In this document: piece by piece, positions 1 to 5,600 of the stretch
How the letters are laid out: the number at the start of each line of letters is the position of its first letter
How positions within the stretch are numbered: the stretch's first letter is position 1
NCBI GenBank assembly: GCA_002293295.1
Contig: DBCY01000109.1
Span: 6,833 to 14,163 of the forward strand
Reading direction: 5' to 3'
Origin: Ruminococcus sp. UBA946
Lineage (GTDB): Bacteria; Bacillota; Clostridia; Oscillospirales; Ruminococcaceae
Length of the DNA stretch: 7,331 bases
Notes under the pieces: model-generated
Told to the model about the DNA's origin: nothing
What the model saw: only the letters and a program-made list of their open reading frames with translations
The model's database searches: none
Position numbers and translations under genes: made by a program

Positions 1-593
1 CGGGTCATCCTCTTCAGGAATATGAGATTTACGCCGGAGTCCGCAAACTGAATCATATTGCGGACGTTATGTCCGATGAAACAGTTTTAAAGGAAGGGGA
101 TGAAATTTCTATAATTTGCATGGTGCAGGGCGTTAAGCTTTACAATACAAAAAATGATTCAAAGATGCTGTTCGTTAAGCTTGAGGATATGACCGGCGAA
201 ATTGAAGCAATAGTATTCCCGGATTTGTATCGGGTATCGGGGAAGCTTTTTATAAAAGGAAGTATTATTTTCATTAAATCAAAAATTTCATATAAGGACG
301 ATGAACCAAAGCTTTTGGCTGAATCTGTTTTAACTCCGGCTCAGTTTATAAATGTGACCGGTAATATGAACATTTATATAAAATGCAGAAGCGATGATGC
401 GGATACAATCAAAAATATACTGAATATTGCTTCTGAAGATAAATACAGGGGGGAAATGACGCTTATGTTTTATTTTTATGATTTAAAGAAAAAAGTTCTG
501 CCGAAAAATATAAATAAAGTAAATATATCCGCAGAGTTTTTAACTAAAATAACCGGACTTATCGGAACGGACAATGTTGTGGTATCAAAATAA
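1..593 (+). CDS. dnaE: DNA polymerase III subunit alpha, C-terminal fragment
   Basis: This is the 3' end of the replicative polymerase catalytic subunit. The reading frame is open from base 3 (about 196 residues to the TAA at 591-593), so the ATG at 69 is internal and the true start lies upstream of the window. The fragment opens with GHPLQEYE, the conserved (S/T)GHPL segment after the helix-hairpin-helix region; bases 1-2 (cg) would fit a Ser codon before it. An OB-fold follows (about residues 32-102 of the fragment), with the typical pattern of MVQGVK, then KLEDMTGEIEAIVFPD, then IIFIKSKISY. This OB-fold binds single-stranded DNA in the family. The end, ITGLIGTDNVVV, resembles the tau-binding tail of DnaE. 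The catalytic PHP and palm domains are outside the window. The full gene encodes the type I DnaE polymerase rather than PolC, judged from the C-terminal OB-fold order. The dnaE-pfkA neighbourhood is common in Bacillota. Confidence 0.95.
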   Translation, partial: GHPLQEYEIYAGVRKLNHIADVMSDETVLKEGDEISIICMVQGVKLYNTKNDSKMLFVKLEDMTGEIEAIVFPDLYRVSGKLFIKGSIIFIKSKISYKDDEPKLLAESVLTPAQFINVTGNMNIYIKCRSDDADTIKNILNIASEDKYRGEMTLMFYFYDLKKKVLPKNINKVNISAEFLTKITGLIGTDNVVVSK

Positions 594-599
594 ACAATA

Positions 600-650
600 A
601 TTCATATCCTTCTTTTATATATTCGGGTTAATCAAATATGAATTTATTTT
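600..650 (+). terminator. weak candidate terminator hairpin after dnaE
   Basis: An 8-bp inverted repeat, ATTCATAT at 600-607 and ATATGAAT at 636-643, lies just after the dnaE stop and is followed by a short T-rich run (ttatttt). The stem is all A/T except one pair and the loop is 28 nt, so it would be a poor intrinsic terminator. It is listed because no better one exists before the next promoter. Confidence 0.22.
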
Positions 651-658
651 GGAATACC

Positions 659-687
659 TTGACAAATCCCGGCGAAAATAGTACAAT
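659..687 (+). promoter_or_regulatory. sigma-A promoter for pfkA
   Basis: The -35 box TTGACA (659-664) is a perfect match. It is followed by a 17-nt spacer and a -10 box TACAAT (682-687, 5 of 6 matches to TATAAT). Transcription would begin near base 694, giving pfkA a leader of roughly 170 nt. The promoter separates pfkA from dnaE transcriptionally. Confidence 0.85.
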
Positions 688-718
688 ATATTTGTTTATT
701 ATTGATTTTAGATATGCG

Positions 719-745
719 GATAAACAGTTCCGTCTTCTGTTTATC
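719..745 (+). promoter_or_regulatory. hairpin or operator dyad in the pfkA leader
   Basis: This is a perfect 9-bp dyad, GATAAACAG (719-727) and CTGTTTATC (737-745), with a 9-nt centre. It begins about 25 nt after the predicted pfkA transcription start. As RNA it would be a stable stem near the 5' end; as DNA it could be a repressor site downstream of the promoter. It is followed by ttaattaaag, which is not a proper T-tract, so a terminator role is weak. It does not fit the consensus for CcpA cre sites or Rex sites as I know them. The function is unknown. Confidence 0.45.
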
Positions 746-785
746 TTAATTAAAGAAAACGAATATTATATATCAGGCGGGTTAT

Positions 786-806
786 ATGAAAAGCTCAGCC
801 GGATAA
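786..806 (+). other. possible six-codon leader ORF upstream of pfkA
   Basis: An ATG at 786 follows the Shine-Dalgarno-like AGGCGGG (775-781) and encodes MKSSAG before a TAA at 804. Its last codons overlap the 5' arm of a possible stem: CCGG at 799-802 plus GTTAAA at 807-812 can pair with TTTAAC at 834-839 plus CCGG at 840-843. That stem ends just before the pfkA Shine-Dalgarno. Ribosomes on the short ORF could therefore alter access to the pfkA start. This is inference from layout only; so short an ORF can occur by chance. Confidence 0.25.
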
Positions 807-862
807 GTTAAAATTAAAAAAGAATTAAAATACTTTAACCCGGAAAGGAAGATAAGATTCAT

Positions 863-1855
863 ATGAAGAGGATAGGCGTATTAACAAGCGGCGGCGACGC
901 ACCCGGAATGAACGCTGCCATACGCGCGGTAACAAGGACAGCTATCAGCAAAGGCTATGAGGTTATGGGTATCAGAAGGGGCTATAACGGTCTTGTTAAT
1001 ATCGAAGGCAAAGAAACAAAGGATGAAATGGATTCAAAGGTTGTCCGGCTTGGCGTACGTGATGTTTCCGCAATAATTCAGCGCGGAGGGACGATTCTTT
1101 TTACTGCCAGATGCAATGAGTTCAAGGAATGGGAATCTGTACTTGAAGCCAAAAAGCGGTGCGATGAGCTTAACCTTACGGGTATGGTTGTAATAGGCGG
1201 CGACGGTTCTTTCAGAGGAGCGGCGGATTTATCGAAAGCGGGCGTTCCGTGTATCGGTATTCCCGGCACTATAGACAATGATATTTCATGTACTGATTAT
1301 ACCATAGGATATGATACCGCACTTAATACCGCTATGGAAATGGTAGATAAAATCCGTGACACAGCCCAGTCGCATGACCGGTGCAGCGTTATTGAGGTTA
1401 TGGGCAGGGACGCCGGATGGATTGCTCTTAATGTCGGAGTTGCCGTAGGCGCGACGGCGATTATTACCCCGGAAATGAAATATAATATGAAGGATATTAT
1501 AAACAGAATTGAAGCTTCAAAGGCTGATAAAAAGGAAAACTTTATAATTGTAGTTTCCGAAGGGGTAGGCGATTCCGAAGGGATTGCCAGGACAATTGAA
1601 ACAATGACGGGCATTGAATCCAGGGCAACTATTTTAGGTCATGTTCAGCGCGGTGGAAGCCCCACCGTACGCGACAGGGTCAATGCCAGCGAAATGGGTT
1701 ATTATGCCGTGGATCTGCTTGACCAGGGAAAAAGCAACCGGGTTGTCGCATTAAAGAAAGGCAGGGTCGTTGATTATGATATACTTGAGGCTTTAAAAAT
1801 GAAAAAGACTTTTGACAAGAACCTGTATAAGATTGCCCATATCATTTCAAAATAA
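863..1855 (+). CDS. pfkA: ATP-dependent 6-phosphofructokinase
   Basis: It catalyses fructose 6-phosphate + ATP to fructose 1,6-bisphosphate + ADP, the committed step of glycolysis, in the cytosol. The 330-residue protein carries all family motifs: TSGGDAPGMNA (8-18, nucleotide-binding loop), GGDGS (112-116), PGTIDND (134-140, with catalytic Asp138), MGRDAGW (180-186) and GHVQRGGSP (259-267). Gly in GGDGS and Gly (not Lys) in PGTIDND are the residues that mark ATP-dependent rather than pyrophosphate-dependent enzymes. Arg21 and Arg25 match effector-site arginines of bacterial PfkA. The protein is about 10 residues longer than the usual 319-320. The extra length falls at about residues 45-62, between the GYNGL and VRDVS segments, when compared from memory with E. 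coli PfkA. The Shine-Dalgarno AAAGGAAG (844-851) supports the ATG at 863. The gene has its own promoter at 659-687 and a structured leader. No clear terminator follows; the THF riboswitch begins 12 nt after the stop. Confidence 0.97.
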   Translation: MKRIGVLTSGGDAPGMNAAIRAVTRTAISKGYEVMGIRRGYNGLVNIEGKETKDEMDSKVVRLGVRDVSAIIQRGGTILFTARCNEFKEWESVLEAKKRCDELNLTGMVVIGGDGSFRGAADLSKAGVPCIGIPGTIDNDISCTDYTIGYDTALNTAMEMVDKIRDTAQSHDRCSVIEVMGRDAGWIALNVGVAVGATAIITPEMKYNMKDIINRIEASKADKKENFIIVVSEGVGDSEGIARTIETMTGIESRATILGHVQRGGSPTVRDRVNASEMGYYAVDLLDQGKSNRVVALKKGRVVDYDILEALKMKKTFDKNLYKIAHIISK

Positions 1856-1863
1856 TCTATATC
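1833..1863 (+). promoter_or_regulatory. weak candidate promoter for the folT transcript
   Basis: TTGCCC (1833-1838) lies 17 nt before TCTATA (1856-1861) and 19 nt before TATATC (1858-1863), overlapping the end of pfkA. Both boxes match the consensus poorly. The position is nonetheless right: transcription would start near 1868, exactly where the 5' arm of riboswitch helix P1 begins. Read-through from pfkA is the alternative. Confidence 0.2.
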
Positions 1864-1867
1864 TTAA

Positions 1868-1986
1868 GCATTTACAGAGTAGATATTTACGCGTACAGTG
1901 TCAGACGGACGGGGAGTTGCCGTCTGAACGAAAAGCAGCTGCTGTCAGCTGCTTGCGGTGTATATATCGCATCCCGCTAAAAATGC
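1868..1986 (+). ncRNA. tetrahydrofolate (THF) riboswitch aptamer
   Basis: The block follows the known THF (folT-type) riboswitch order: GAGTAGAT (1877-1884), CGCGT (1890-1894), a P3 hairpin with a G-rich loop, ACGAA (1928-1932), a P4 hairpin, GCGGTG (1955-1960) and GCATCC (1969-1974). The helices read out well. P1 is GCATTT (1868-1873) with AAATGC (1981-1986), plus AG/CT. P2 is 1882-1890 with 1960-1968, 8 of 9 pairs. P3 is TCAGACGG (1901-1908) with CCGTCTGA (1920-1927). P4 is AAGCAGCTG (1933-1941) with CAGCTGCTT (1946-1954), longer than in the described examples I recall. A pseudoknot is possible between GGGA in the P3 loop (1912-1915) and TCCC (1972-1975). In this family reduced folate binding lowers expression of folate transport or synthesis genes. 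The downstream gene is a folate transporter, which fits. The P3 and P4 hairpins are aptamer parts, not pfkA terminators. Confidence 0.92.
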
Positions 1987-2069
1987 ATATACGGAGCTTT
2001 TTATTGATATTGATTCAAAAACGGGTCAATACTACTCCCTTTATGCAAAACAGCATATTTTAAGGAGAG
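1984..2069 (+). promoter_or_regulatory. riboswitch expression platform controlling folT translation
   Basis: Two exclusive pairings are visible. In the sequestering fold, CTCC (2035-2038) and TT (2040-2041) pair with the folT Shine-Dalgarno AAGGAG (2062-2067), and TATGC (2042-2046) pairs with GCATA (2053-2057). In the alternative fold, the same CTCC and TATGCA pair with upstream copies, GGAG (1993-1996) and TGCATA (1984-1989), which frees the Shine-Dalgarno. Bases 1984-1986 of the alternative fold are also the end of aptamer helix P1. THF binding, which stabilises P1, should therefore favour the closed Shine-Dalgarno. No terminator with a U-tract is seen, so translational control is inferred. 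Confidence 0.65.
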
Positions 2070-2074
2070 ATATA

Positions 2075-2716
2075 ATGAAAAGCTTTTTCGGTTTATTCAA
2101 GGATTCCGCAAAATCACTGACGGATATCCGTACTTTGGCAACGTCCGGTATGCTTGTAGGTTTGAGTATTGTAATAAGTTACTTACTTAAAATTCAGGTG
2201 ACTGCGGATTTGAGGATAACATTTGCGTTCATCCCGATTTGCATCATAGCAATGCTGTACGGACCGGTAGTATGCTGTATATCCAATTTCGCACTGGATT
2301 TAATATTGTTTTTGATTGATAACAGAACACCGAATGGTTACAGCCCTCAGCTTGCACTGGTAGTCCTGCTTGCCGGGATAATCTACGGCGTTTTTCTTTA
2401 CAGGGAAAAAATCAGTTTGATTTTAATAGCGGCTGCAAGGATAACCGTGGTTATAGTATGTAATTTAAGCCTTAATTCATATATTATATACTCGCTTTAT
2501 GTTAATAAGGACTTTAACGTCTTTGAAGCGGATAAAGCCGGCTGGAACGTTTTTATACTCTGGATGAACACTTCTTTCCGTTTTATAAAAAATGTGGGTC
2601 AGCTGCCTTTGGATATTATAATGCTTTGTATTATATTGCCGGTTGCATTAAGGGTTTACGGGAAAATAAAGATGTCTTCGGGCTATTCGCGCAAAAGAGC
2701 TGTGAACAACAAATAA
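2075..2716 (+). CDS. folT: ECF transporter S component, folate-specific
   Basis: This is a 213-residue integral membrane protein, the substrate-binding (S) subunit of a group II energy-coupling factor transporter. It should bring folates into the cell after docking to the shared EcfA-EcfA'-EcfT module, which is not in this window. The start ATG at 2075 is chosen because it has a strong Shine-Dalgarno (AAGGAGAG, 2062-2069). A longer frame from 1958 would translate through riboswitch helices and is not credible. Visible features are a cytosolic lead with the FolT-like phrase LTDIRTLATSGMLVGLSIVIS (15-35), about six hydrophobic segments (near 22-40, 48-68, 68-82, 92-109, 113-141 and 174-195), the segment GIIYGVFLYR (101-110) and RFIKNVGQLPLDI (169-181), both typical of FolT. 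The last ~15 residues are basic. Folate specificity rests jointly on these motifs and the THF riboswitch upstream. It probably shares a transcript with proC, 14 nt downstream. Confidence 0.88.
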   Translation: MKSFFGLFKDSAKSLTDIRTLATSGMLVGLSIVISYLLKIQVTADLRITFAFIPICIIAMLYGPVVCCISNFALDLILFLIDNRTPNGYSPQLALVVLLAGIIYGVFLYREKISLILIAAARITVVIVCNLSLNSYIIYSLYVNKDFNVFEADKAGWNVFILWMNTSFRFIKNVGQLPLDIIMLCIILPVALRVYGKIKMSSGYSRKRAVNNK

Positions 2717-2730
2717 ACAGGGGGATTTTT

Positions 2731-3567
2731 ATGGTTAATGTCGGTTTTATCGGCGCGGGAAATATGGGATATGCCATTATGCGCGGTATTAATAACAGCG
2801 GTCTATGCGGAAATGTTAAAATGTACGCCACATCCCCGTCAATACAGCTTTATGCCTTTGACCCCGATAACGAGCAGATTAAAAAACTGAGTGAATATAA
2901 CGTTATCCCCTGCGTTAGCGAACTGGAAATCATAGAGAAATGCAGGTATGTTTTTTTTGCGGTGAAACCCCAGCAGCTTAACGACGTCCTCTTAAAGGTA
3001 AAGGATTTTGTTACGGAGGATACGGTATTAATTTCAATATGCGCGGGTATAACAGACGAATATGTCAAGGCTAGAACGATTCCCGAAGCCAAGGTTATTC
3101 TCGTTATGCCGAATACTCCCTTGCTGATTGGAGAGGGAGCTTCGGCTCTGGCAAGGACAGAGCATGTAAAGGATGACGAATTTGAAATGGTATGCGGAAT
3201 ATTTTCCGCATGCGGCGAAATCGCAGTTGTGGATAAAAATAAAATGAAGGAGATTATTGCCGTGAACGGCTCATCCCCCGCTTTTATTTATCTTTACGCA
3301 AAGGCTTTCATTGATTATGCCTCTTCGGCGGGAATTGACAGTGATACAGCTAAAACGCTGTTCTGTAAAACACTGATAGGCTCGGCTAAAATGATAACGC
3401 AAAGCGGTAAATCCGTTGACGAATTAATAAGTATGGTTTCGTCAAAGGGCGGAACTACGGTGGCAGGACTTGAAAAGCTTTGTGAAGGGAAGCTTGAGGA
3501 AACCGTGCATAAAGCATGCGAAGCCTGTACAAAACGGGCATATGAACTTTCGGAACTGCAGGTTTAG
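2731..3567 (+). CDS. proC: pyrroline-5-carboxylate reductase
   Basis: The enzyme reduces 1-pyrroline-5-carboxylate to L-proline with NAD(P)H, the last step of proline synthesis, in the cytosol. The 278-residue protein has an N-terminal Rossmann domain with GAGNMG (8-13), then AVKPQ (77-81) and MPNTP (126-130), and a C-terminal helical dimerisation domain. The start ATG at 2731 is set by the Shine-Dalgarno AGGGGG (2719-2724) and by the Rossmann motif beginning at once; the longer in-frame extension from 2626 would overlap folT. Two family motifs are variant: NGSSPAF (179-185), where GSGPA is usual, and SSKGGTT (237-243), where a Pro usually replaces the Lys. About ten extra residues also sit after the first beta-alpha unit (about 31-44). 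These look like lineage variation, since the rest of the fold is intact. The 14-nt gap from folT implies co-transcription and perhaps shared folate-responsive mRNA levels. Confidence 0.95.
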   Translation: MVNVGFIGAGNMGYAIMRGINNSGLCGNVKMYATSPSIQLYAFDPDNEQIKKLSEYNVIPCVSELEIIEKCRYVFFAVKPQQLNDVLLKVKDFVTEDTVLISICAGITDEYVKARTIPEAKVILVMPNTPLLIGEGASALARTEHVKDDEFEMVCGIFSACGEIAVVDKNKMKEIIAVNGSSPAFIYLYAKAFIDYASSAGIDSDTAKTLFCKTLIGSAKMITQSGKSVDELISMVSSKGGTTVAGLEKLCEGKLEETVHKACEACTKRAYELSELQV

Positions 3568-3639
3568 CAATGTAATATTTCCGGACAAGCCGGCATATAT
3601 CTTAACTAAATAGATTAGTGAATATAAAGGATAAGATGT

Positions 3640-4257
3640 ATGAAAACGAATGTGAAAAAACTATCGTCATTGTCACATAACGAAGCGGCGGTTCTGCTTC
3701 TGATGATTTTGTTTTTAGCCGGGGTTTTTATCGGAACAATGCTTTTCGGCAGGCTTAACGGTGAACAGCTTGAGAGCCTGGGACGCGTTACCGGGAGCCT
3801 GATTGACAACAGGCTTGGACAAACCTTTCTGCAAACGCTGATGAATTCTTTTTCGGGAGCGTTTGTTCTGCTGCTTGGGTGTTTTATTCTAGGCTACAGC
3901 GCCGTTTCACAGCCGGTTGAAATCATTATCCCAGTTTTCCGCGGTCTCGGAATGGGTGTGTCTCTTGCCGGTATGTACAGCAGATACGGAATCAGAGGTT
4001 TCGGAATGTCAATGGTTTTAATCATACCGGGCGGTATAATTTCAGCTTTTGTACTTATGTTTGCCGTAAGGGAAGCCTTAAGGATGTCCGGAAGCATTTG
4101 CATGATTATTTTTTCTGACAGGAATATACAGAGAACGCTTGACCATAAGCTTTATTTTACAAAATTCGTTATACTGACAGCTATCCTTGTCATTTCATCT
4201 TTAATCGACAGTTTGTTTACATTTTTATTCGCCGATTTCTGGACAGGTCTTCTGTAA
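3640..4257 (+). CDS. spoIIM: SpoIIM-like sporulation membrane protein
   Basis: This 205-residue polytopic membrane protein resembles the stage II sporulation protein M family. In Bacillus subtilis, SpoIIM forms the DMP complex with SpoIID and SpoIIP, which remodels septal peptidoglycan during forespore engulfment. Evidence is a short cytosolic N-terminus, a first hydrophobic segment with LAGVFIGTMLFG (26-37), an extracellular loop (about 38-68), the core LLLGCFILGYSAVSQPVEI (77-95), then FRGLGMGVS (100-108), the YGIRGFGM turn (116-123), IIPGGIISAFVLM (128-140) and a last hydrophobic segment (about 173-198). This order of hydrophobic blocks with G/P-rich joints is the SpoIIM/DUF95 pattern. The start has AAAGG (3626-3630) nine bases upstream. 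SpoIID and SpoIIP partners are not in the window, so it could be a non-sporulation paralogue. It follows proC by 72 nt with no clear promoter or terminator between. Confidence 0.8.
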   Translation: MKTNVKKLSSLSHNEAAVLLLMILFLAGVFIGTMLFGRLNGEQLESLGRVTGSLIDNRLGQTFLQTLMNSFSGAFVLLLGCFILGYSAVSQPVEIIIPVFRGLGMGVSLAGMYSRYGIRGFGMSMVLIIPGGIISAFVLMFAVREALRMSGSICMIIFSDRNIQRTLDHKLYFTKFVILTAILVISSLIDSLFTFLFADFWTGLL

Positions 4258-4296
4258 TGTTTATCGTTAAAGGAATTTTAAAAGGAGTGTATTGTT

Positions 4297-5124
4297 TTGG
4301 CGCTGTTTGGTACCGATTATAATAAAGCCGGCAGGGGTATTTCAAAAAATGCCCCGAAAAAGAAAGCGTTTTTTGTATTCTGGGAGATTTATTTCAGAAA
4401 ATTCTGGAAGCTTATACAATTGAATTTTATTACCTTTATTTTCTGTATTCCCATAGTGACGATTGGTCCCGCTTTATCGGGCATGACTAAAGTCCTGCGT
4501 AATTATGTGCTGGAAAAGGGTACTTTTACTTTTCATGAATTCTGGAAGGGTTTCAGCAAAAACTTAAAACAGTCAATACCCGTCGGAATTGCCGATATAC
4601 TGATTTGCCTTTCGGCTGTTGCCGCTTTGAGGGTATACCCCGTTCTGGCACAGGAATACGGTAATATATACAACGTTCTTTGTGTTGTATCCGTCAGCTT
4701 TGCCTTCACTCTTTTAATGATGAATTTTTATATAATACCTATGATAGTGGCTACTGATTTAAAGCTTATTAATATAATCAAGAATGCTTTTTTTCTTACC
4801 TGTATTGCACTGAAAAAGAATTTCATTACCCTTGTTATTGTTATAACCAGTATCGCTTTCTGGATAGTCGCCGTATTTTTAAATAATATGACGGTTATAC
4901 TTATACCGTTGCTGCCTGTTTCATTTATAGGGCTTGTAATAATGTTCAATACCTATCCGCAAATACAGAAATATGTCATTGACCCTTATTATGAAGAAAG
5001 GGGAGAAGTTAATCCTGAGCATTCAGGCAGTATTCCCGATGAAGACGCCTCTGTTTTCAAGGATAAGGGAGGTACGGAACAAATTATAGAAGCAAAAAAT
5101 AAGAAAAATAAAACTATTTCATAA
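4297..5124 (+). CDS. YesL/DUF624 family membrane protein
   Basis: This is a 275-residue membrane protein of the DUF624 (YesL) family, whose biochemical role is not established; some members sit beside sugar transport genes. The start is TTG at 4297, chosen because the Shine-Dalgarno AAAGGAG (4281-4287) lies nine bases upstream and the protein then begins with the family-type lead FGTDYNKAGRGISKNAPKKK (4-23). A hydrophobic segment follows (about 38-60) with the family signature GPALSGMTKVLRNYV (57-71), then FHEFWKGFSKNLKQS (79-93), and four more hydrophobic segments (about 95-115, 124-150, 174-197 and 199-219). The last ~50 residues are charged, cytosolic-looking and low in complexity, ending in a Lys/Asn-rich tail. 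It lies 39 nt after the spoIIM-like gene and is probably the last gene of that transcript. The next promoter begins only 6 nt after its stop. Confidence 0.85.
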   Translation: MALFGTDYNKAGRGISKNAPKKKAFFVFWEIYFRKFWKLIQLNFITFIFCIPIVTIGPALSGMTKVLRNYVLEKGTFTFHEFWKGFSKNLKQSIPVGIADILICLSAVAALRVYPVLAQEYGNIYNVLCVVSVSFAFTLLMMNFYIIPMIVATDLKLINIIKNAFFLTCIALKKNFITLVIVITSIAFWIVAVFLNNMTVILIPLLPVSFIGLVIMFNTYPQIQKYVIDPYYEERGEVNPEHSGSIPDEDASVFKDKGGTEQIIEAKNKKNKTIS

Positions 5125-5130
5125 TAACGC

Positions 5131-5159
5131 TTTACAAGAAACGTTTTATGTGATATAAT
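5131..5159 (+). promoter_or_regulatory. strong sigma-A promoter for rpsO-pnp
   Basis: The -35 box TTTACA (5131-5136, 5 of 6) is followed by a 17-nt spacer and a perfect -10 box TATAAT (5154-5159). A TG dinucleotide one base before the -10 (5151-5152) makes it an extended -10. Transcription should start near 5166, leaving a ~160-nt leader before rpsO. Such strength fits a ribosomal protein gene. Confidence 0.9.
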
Positions 5160-5166
5160 ATTAATG

Positions 5167-5200
5167 TTATGCGGATATCCGGCAGGATATTTATGCATAA
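5167..5200 (+). promoter_or_regulatory. 5'-end stem-loop of the rpsO mRNA
   Basis: TTATGC (5167-5172) pairs with GCATAA (5195-5200), and after a small internal loop ATATCC (5175-5180) pairs with GGATAT (5185-5190), closed by a GGCA tetraloop. The stem starts at the predicted transcription start and may protect the transcript from 5' end-dependent decay or take part in S15 autoregulation. Its function is inferred. Confidence 0.5.
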
Positions 5201-5270
5201 AATAATACCTGTTTCTTGGATTACGGTTTAAGCCCATTGTTTGATAGCATTAAAAAGCTTTCTTTTGGGA

Positions 5271-5306
5271 ATTTTACCATCCGTTTTCTATGAGCATGGT
5301 GAAAAT
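5271..5306 (+). promoter_or_regulatory. leader hairpin just upstream of the rpsO ribosome-binding site
   Basis: ATTTTACCAT (5271-5280) pairs with ATGGTGAAAAT (5296-5306) with a single bulged base, closing a 15-nt loop. The stem ends 7 nt before the Shine-Dalgarno AGAGGTG (5313-5319). S15 represses its own mRNA by binding leader structures in several bacteria, with unrelated RNA folds in different lineages. This hairpin, alone or with the 5'-end stem, is the best candidate here, but no S15-binding signature is proven. Confidence 0.45.
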
Positions 5307-5326
5307 ATAAAAAGAGGTGAAAACCA

Positions 5327-5593
5327 ATGCTGCTTAAAGAAGAAAAAACAGCCGTAATTGAAGCTAACAGACTGAGTGATTCGGATACCGGTTCACCCGA
5401 GGTTCAGATTGCTATTCTTACTAAAAGGATAAACGATTTGAATGAGCATCTCAAGATTCACAAAAAGGACCACCATTCAAGAAGGGGACTTATGAAAATG
5501 GTAGGTCACAGGCGTAATCTGCTTAACTATCTGATTAAAAAGGATATCAGCAGGTACCGTGCCATAATCGGAAAGCTTGGAATACGTAAGTAA
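5327..5593 (+). CDS. rpsO: 30S ribosomal protein S15
   Basis: This is a primary 16S rRNA-binding protein of the small subunit platform; it contacts the central-domain three-way junction and nucleates binding of S6, S18 and S11. The 88 residues match the family's usual length of 88-89. The central signature is clear: TGSPEVQIAILTKRI (21-35), then LNEHLKIHKKDHHSRRGL (38-55) and VGHRRNLLNYL (59-69), and a basic C-terminus ending GIRK. The start ATG at 5327 follows AGAGGTG with a 7-nt gap. It has its own extended -10 promoter and a structured leader suited to autoregulation. pnp lies downstream on the same strand, the widely conserved rpsO-pnp pair. Confidence 0.98.
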   Translation: MLLKEEKTAVIEANRLSDSDTGSPEVQIAILTKRINDLNEHLKIHKKDHHSRRGLMKMVGHRRNLLNYLIKKDISRYRAIIGKLGIRK

Positions 5594-5600
5594 AGATTAT

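Noticed and set aside
1901..1954. Tandem hairpins read as a pfkA terminator
   Set aside because: They are P3 and P4 of the THF aptamer, and no U-tract follows either one.
1812..2063. 83-codon + strand ORF across the pfkA end and riboswitch
   Set aside because: It overlaps pfkA and the aptamer in another frame, has no ribosome site and no recognisable protein features.
1958..2074. Longer N-terminus for folT starting at 1958
   Set aside because: It would translate through the 3' half of the THF aptamer and the Shine-Dalgarno region. The ATG at 2075 has a strong ribosome site and starts a normal FolT N-terminus.
2626..2730. Extended N-terminus for ProC
   Set aside because: It overlaps the folT coding end. 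The Rossmann GAGNMG motif and the AGGGGG ribosome site fix the start at 2731.
3593..3616. Sigma-E-like promoter upstream of the spoIIM-like gene
   Set aside because: GCATATA (3593-3599) resembles a sigma-E -35, but the nearest -10-like AATAGATT (3609-3616) is only 9 bases away instead of about 13-15 and matches poorly.
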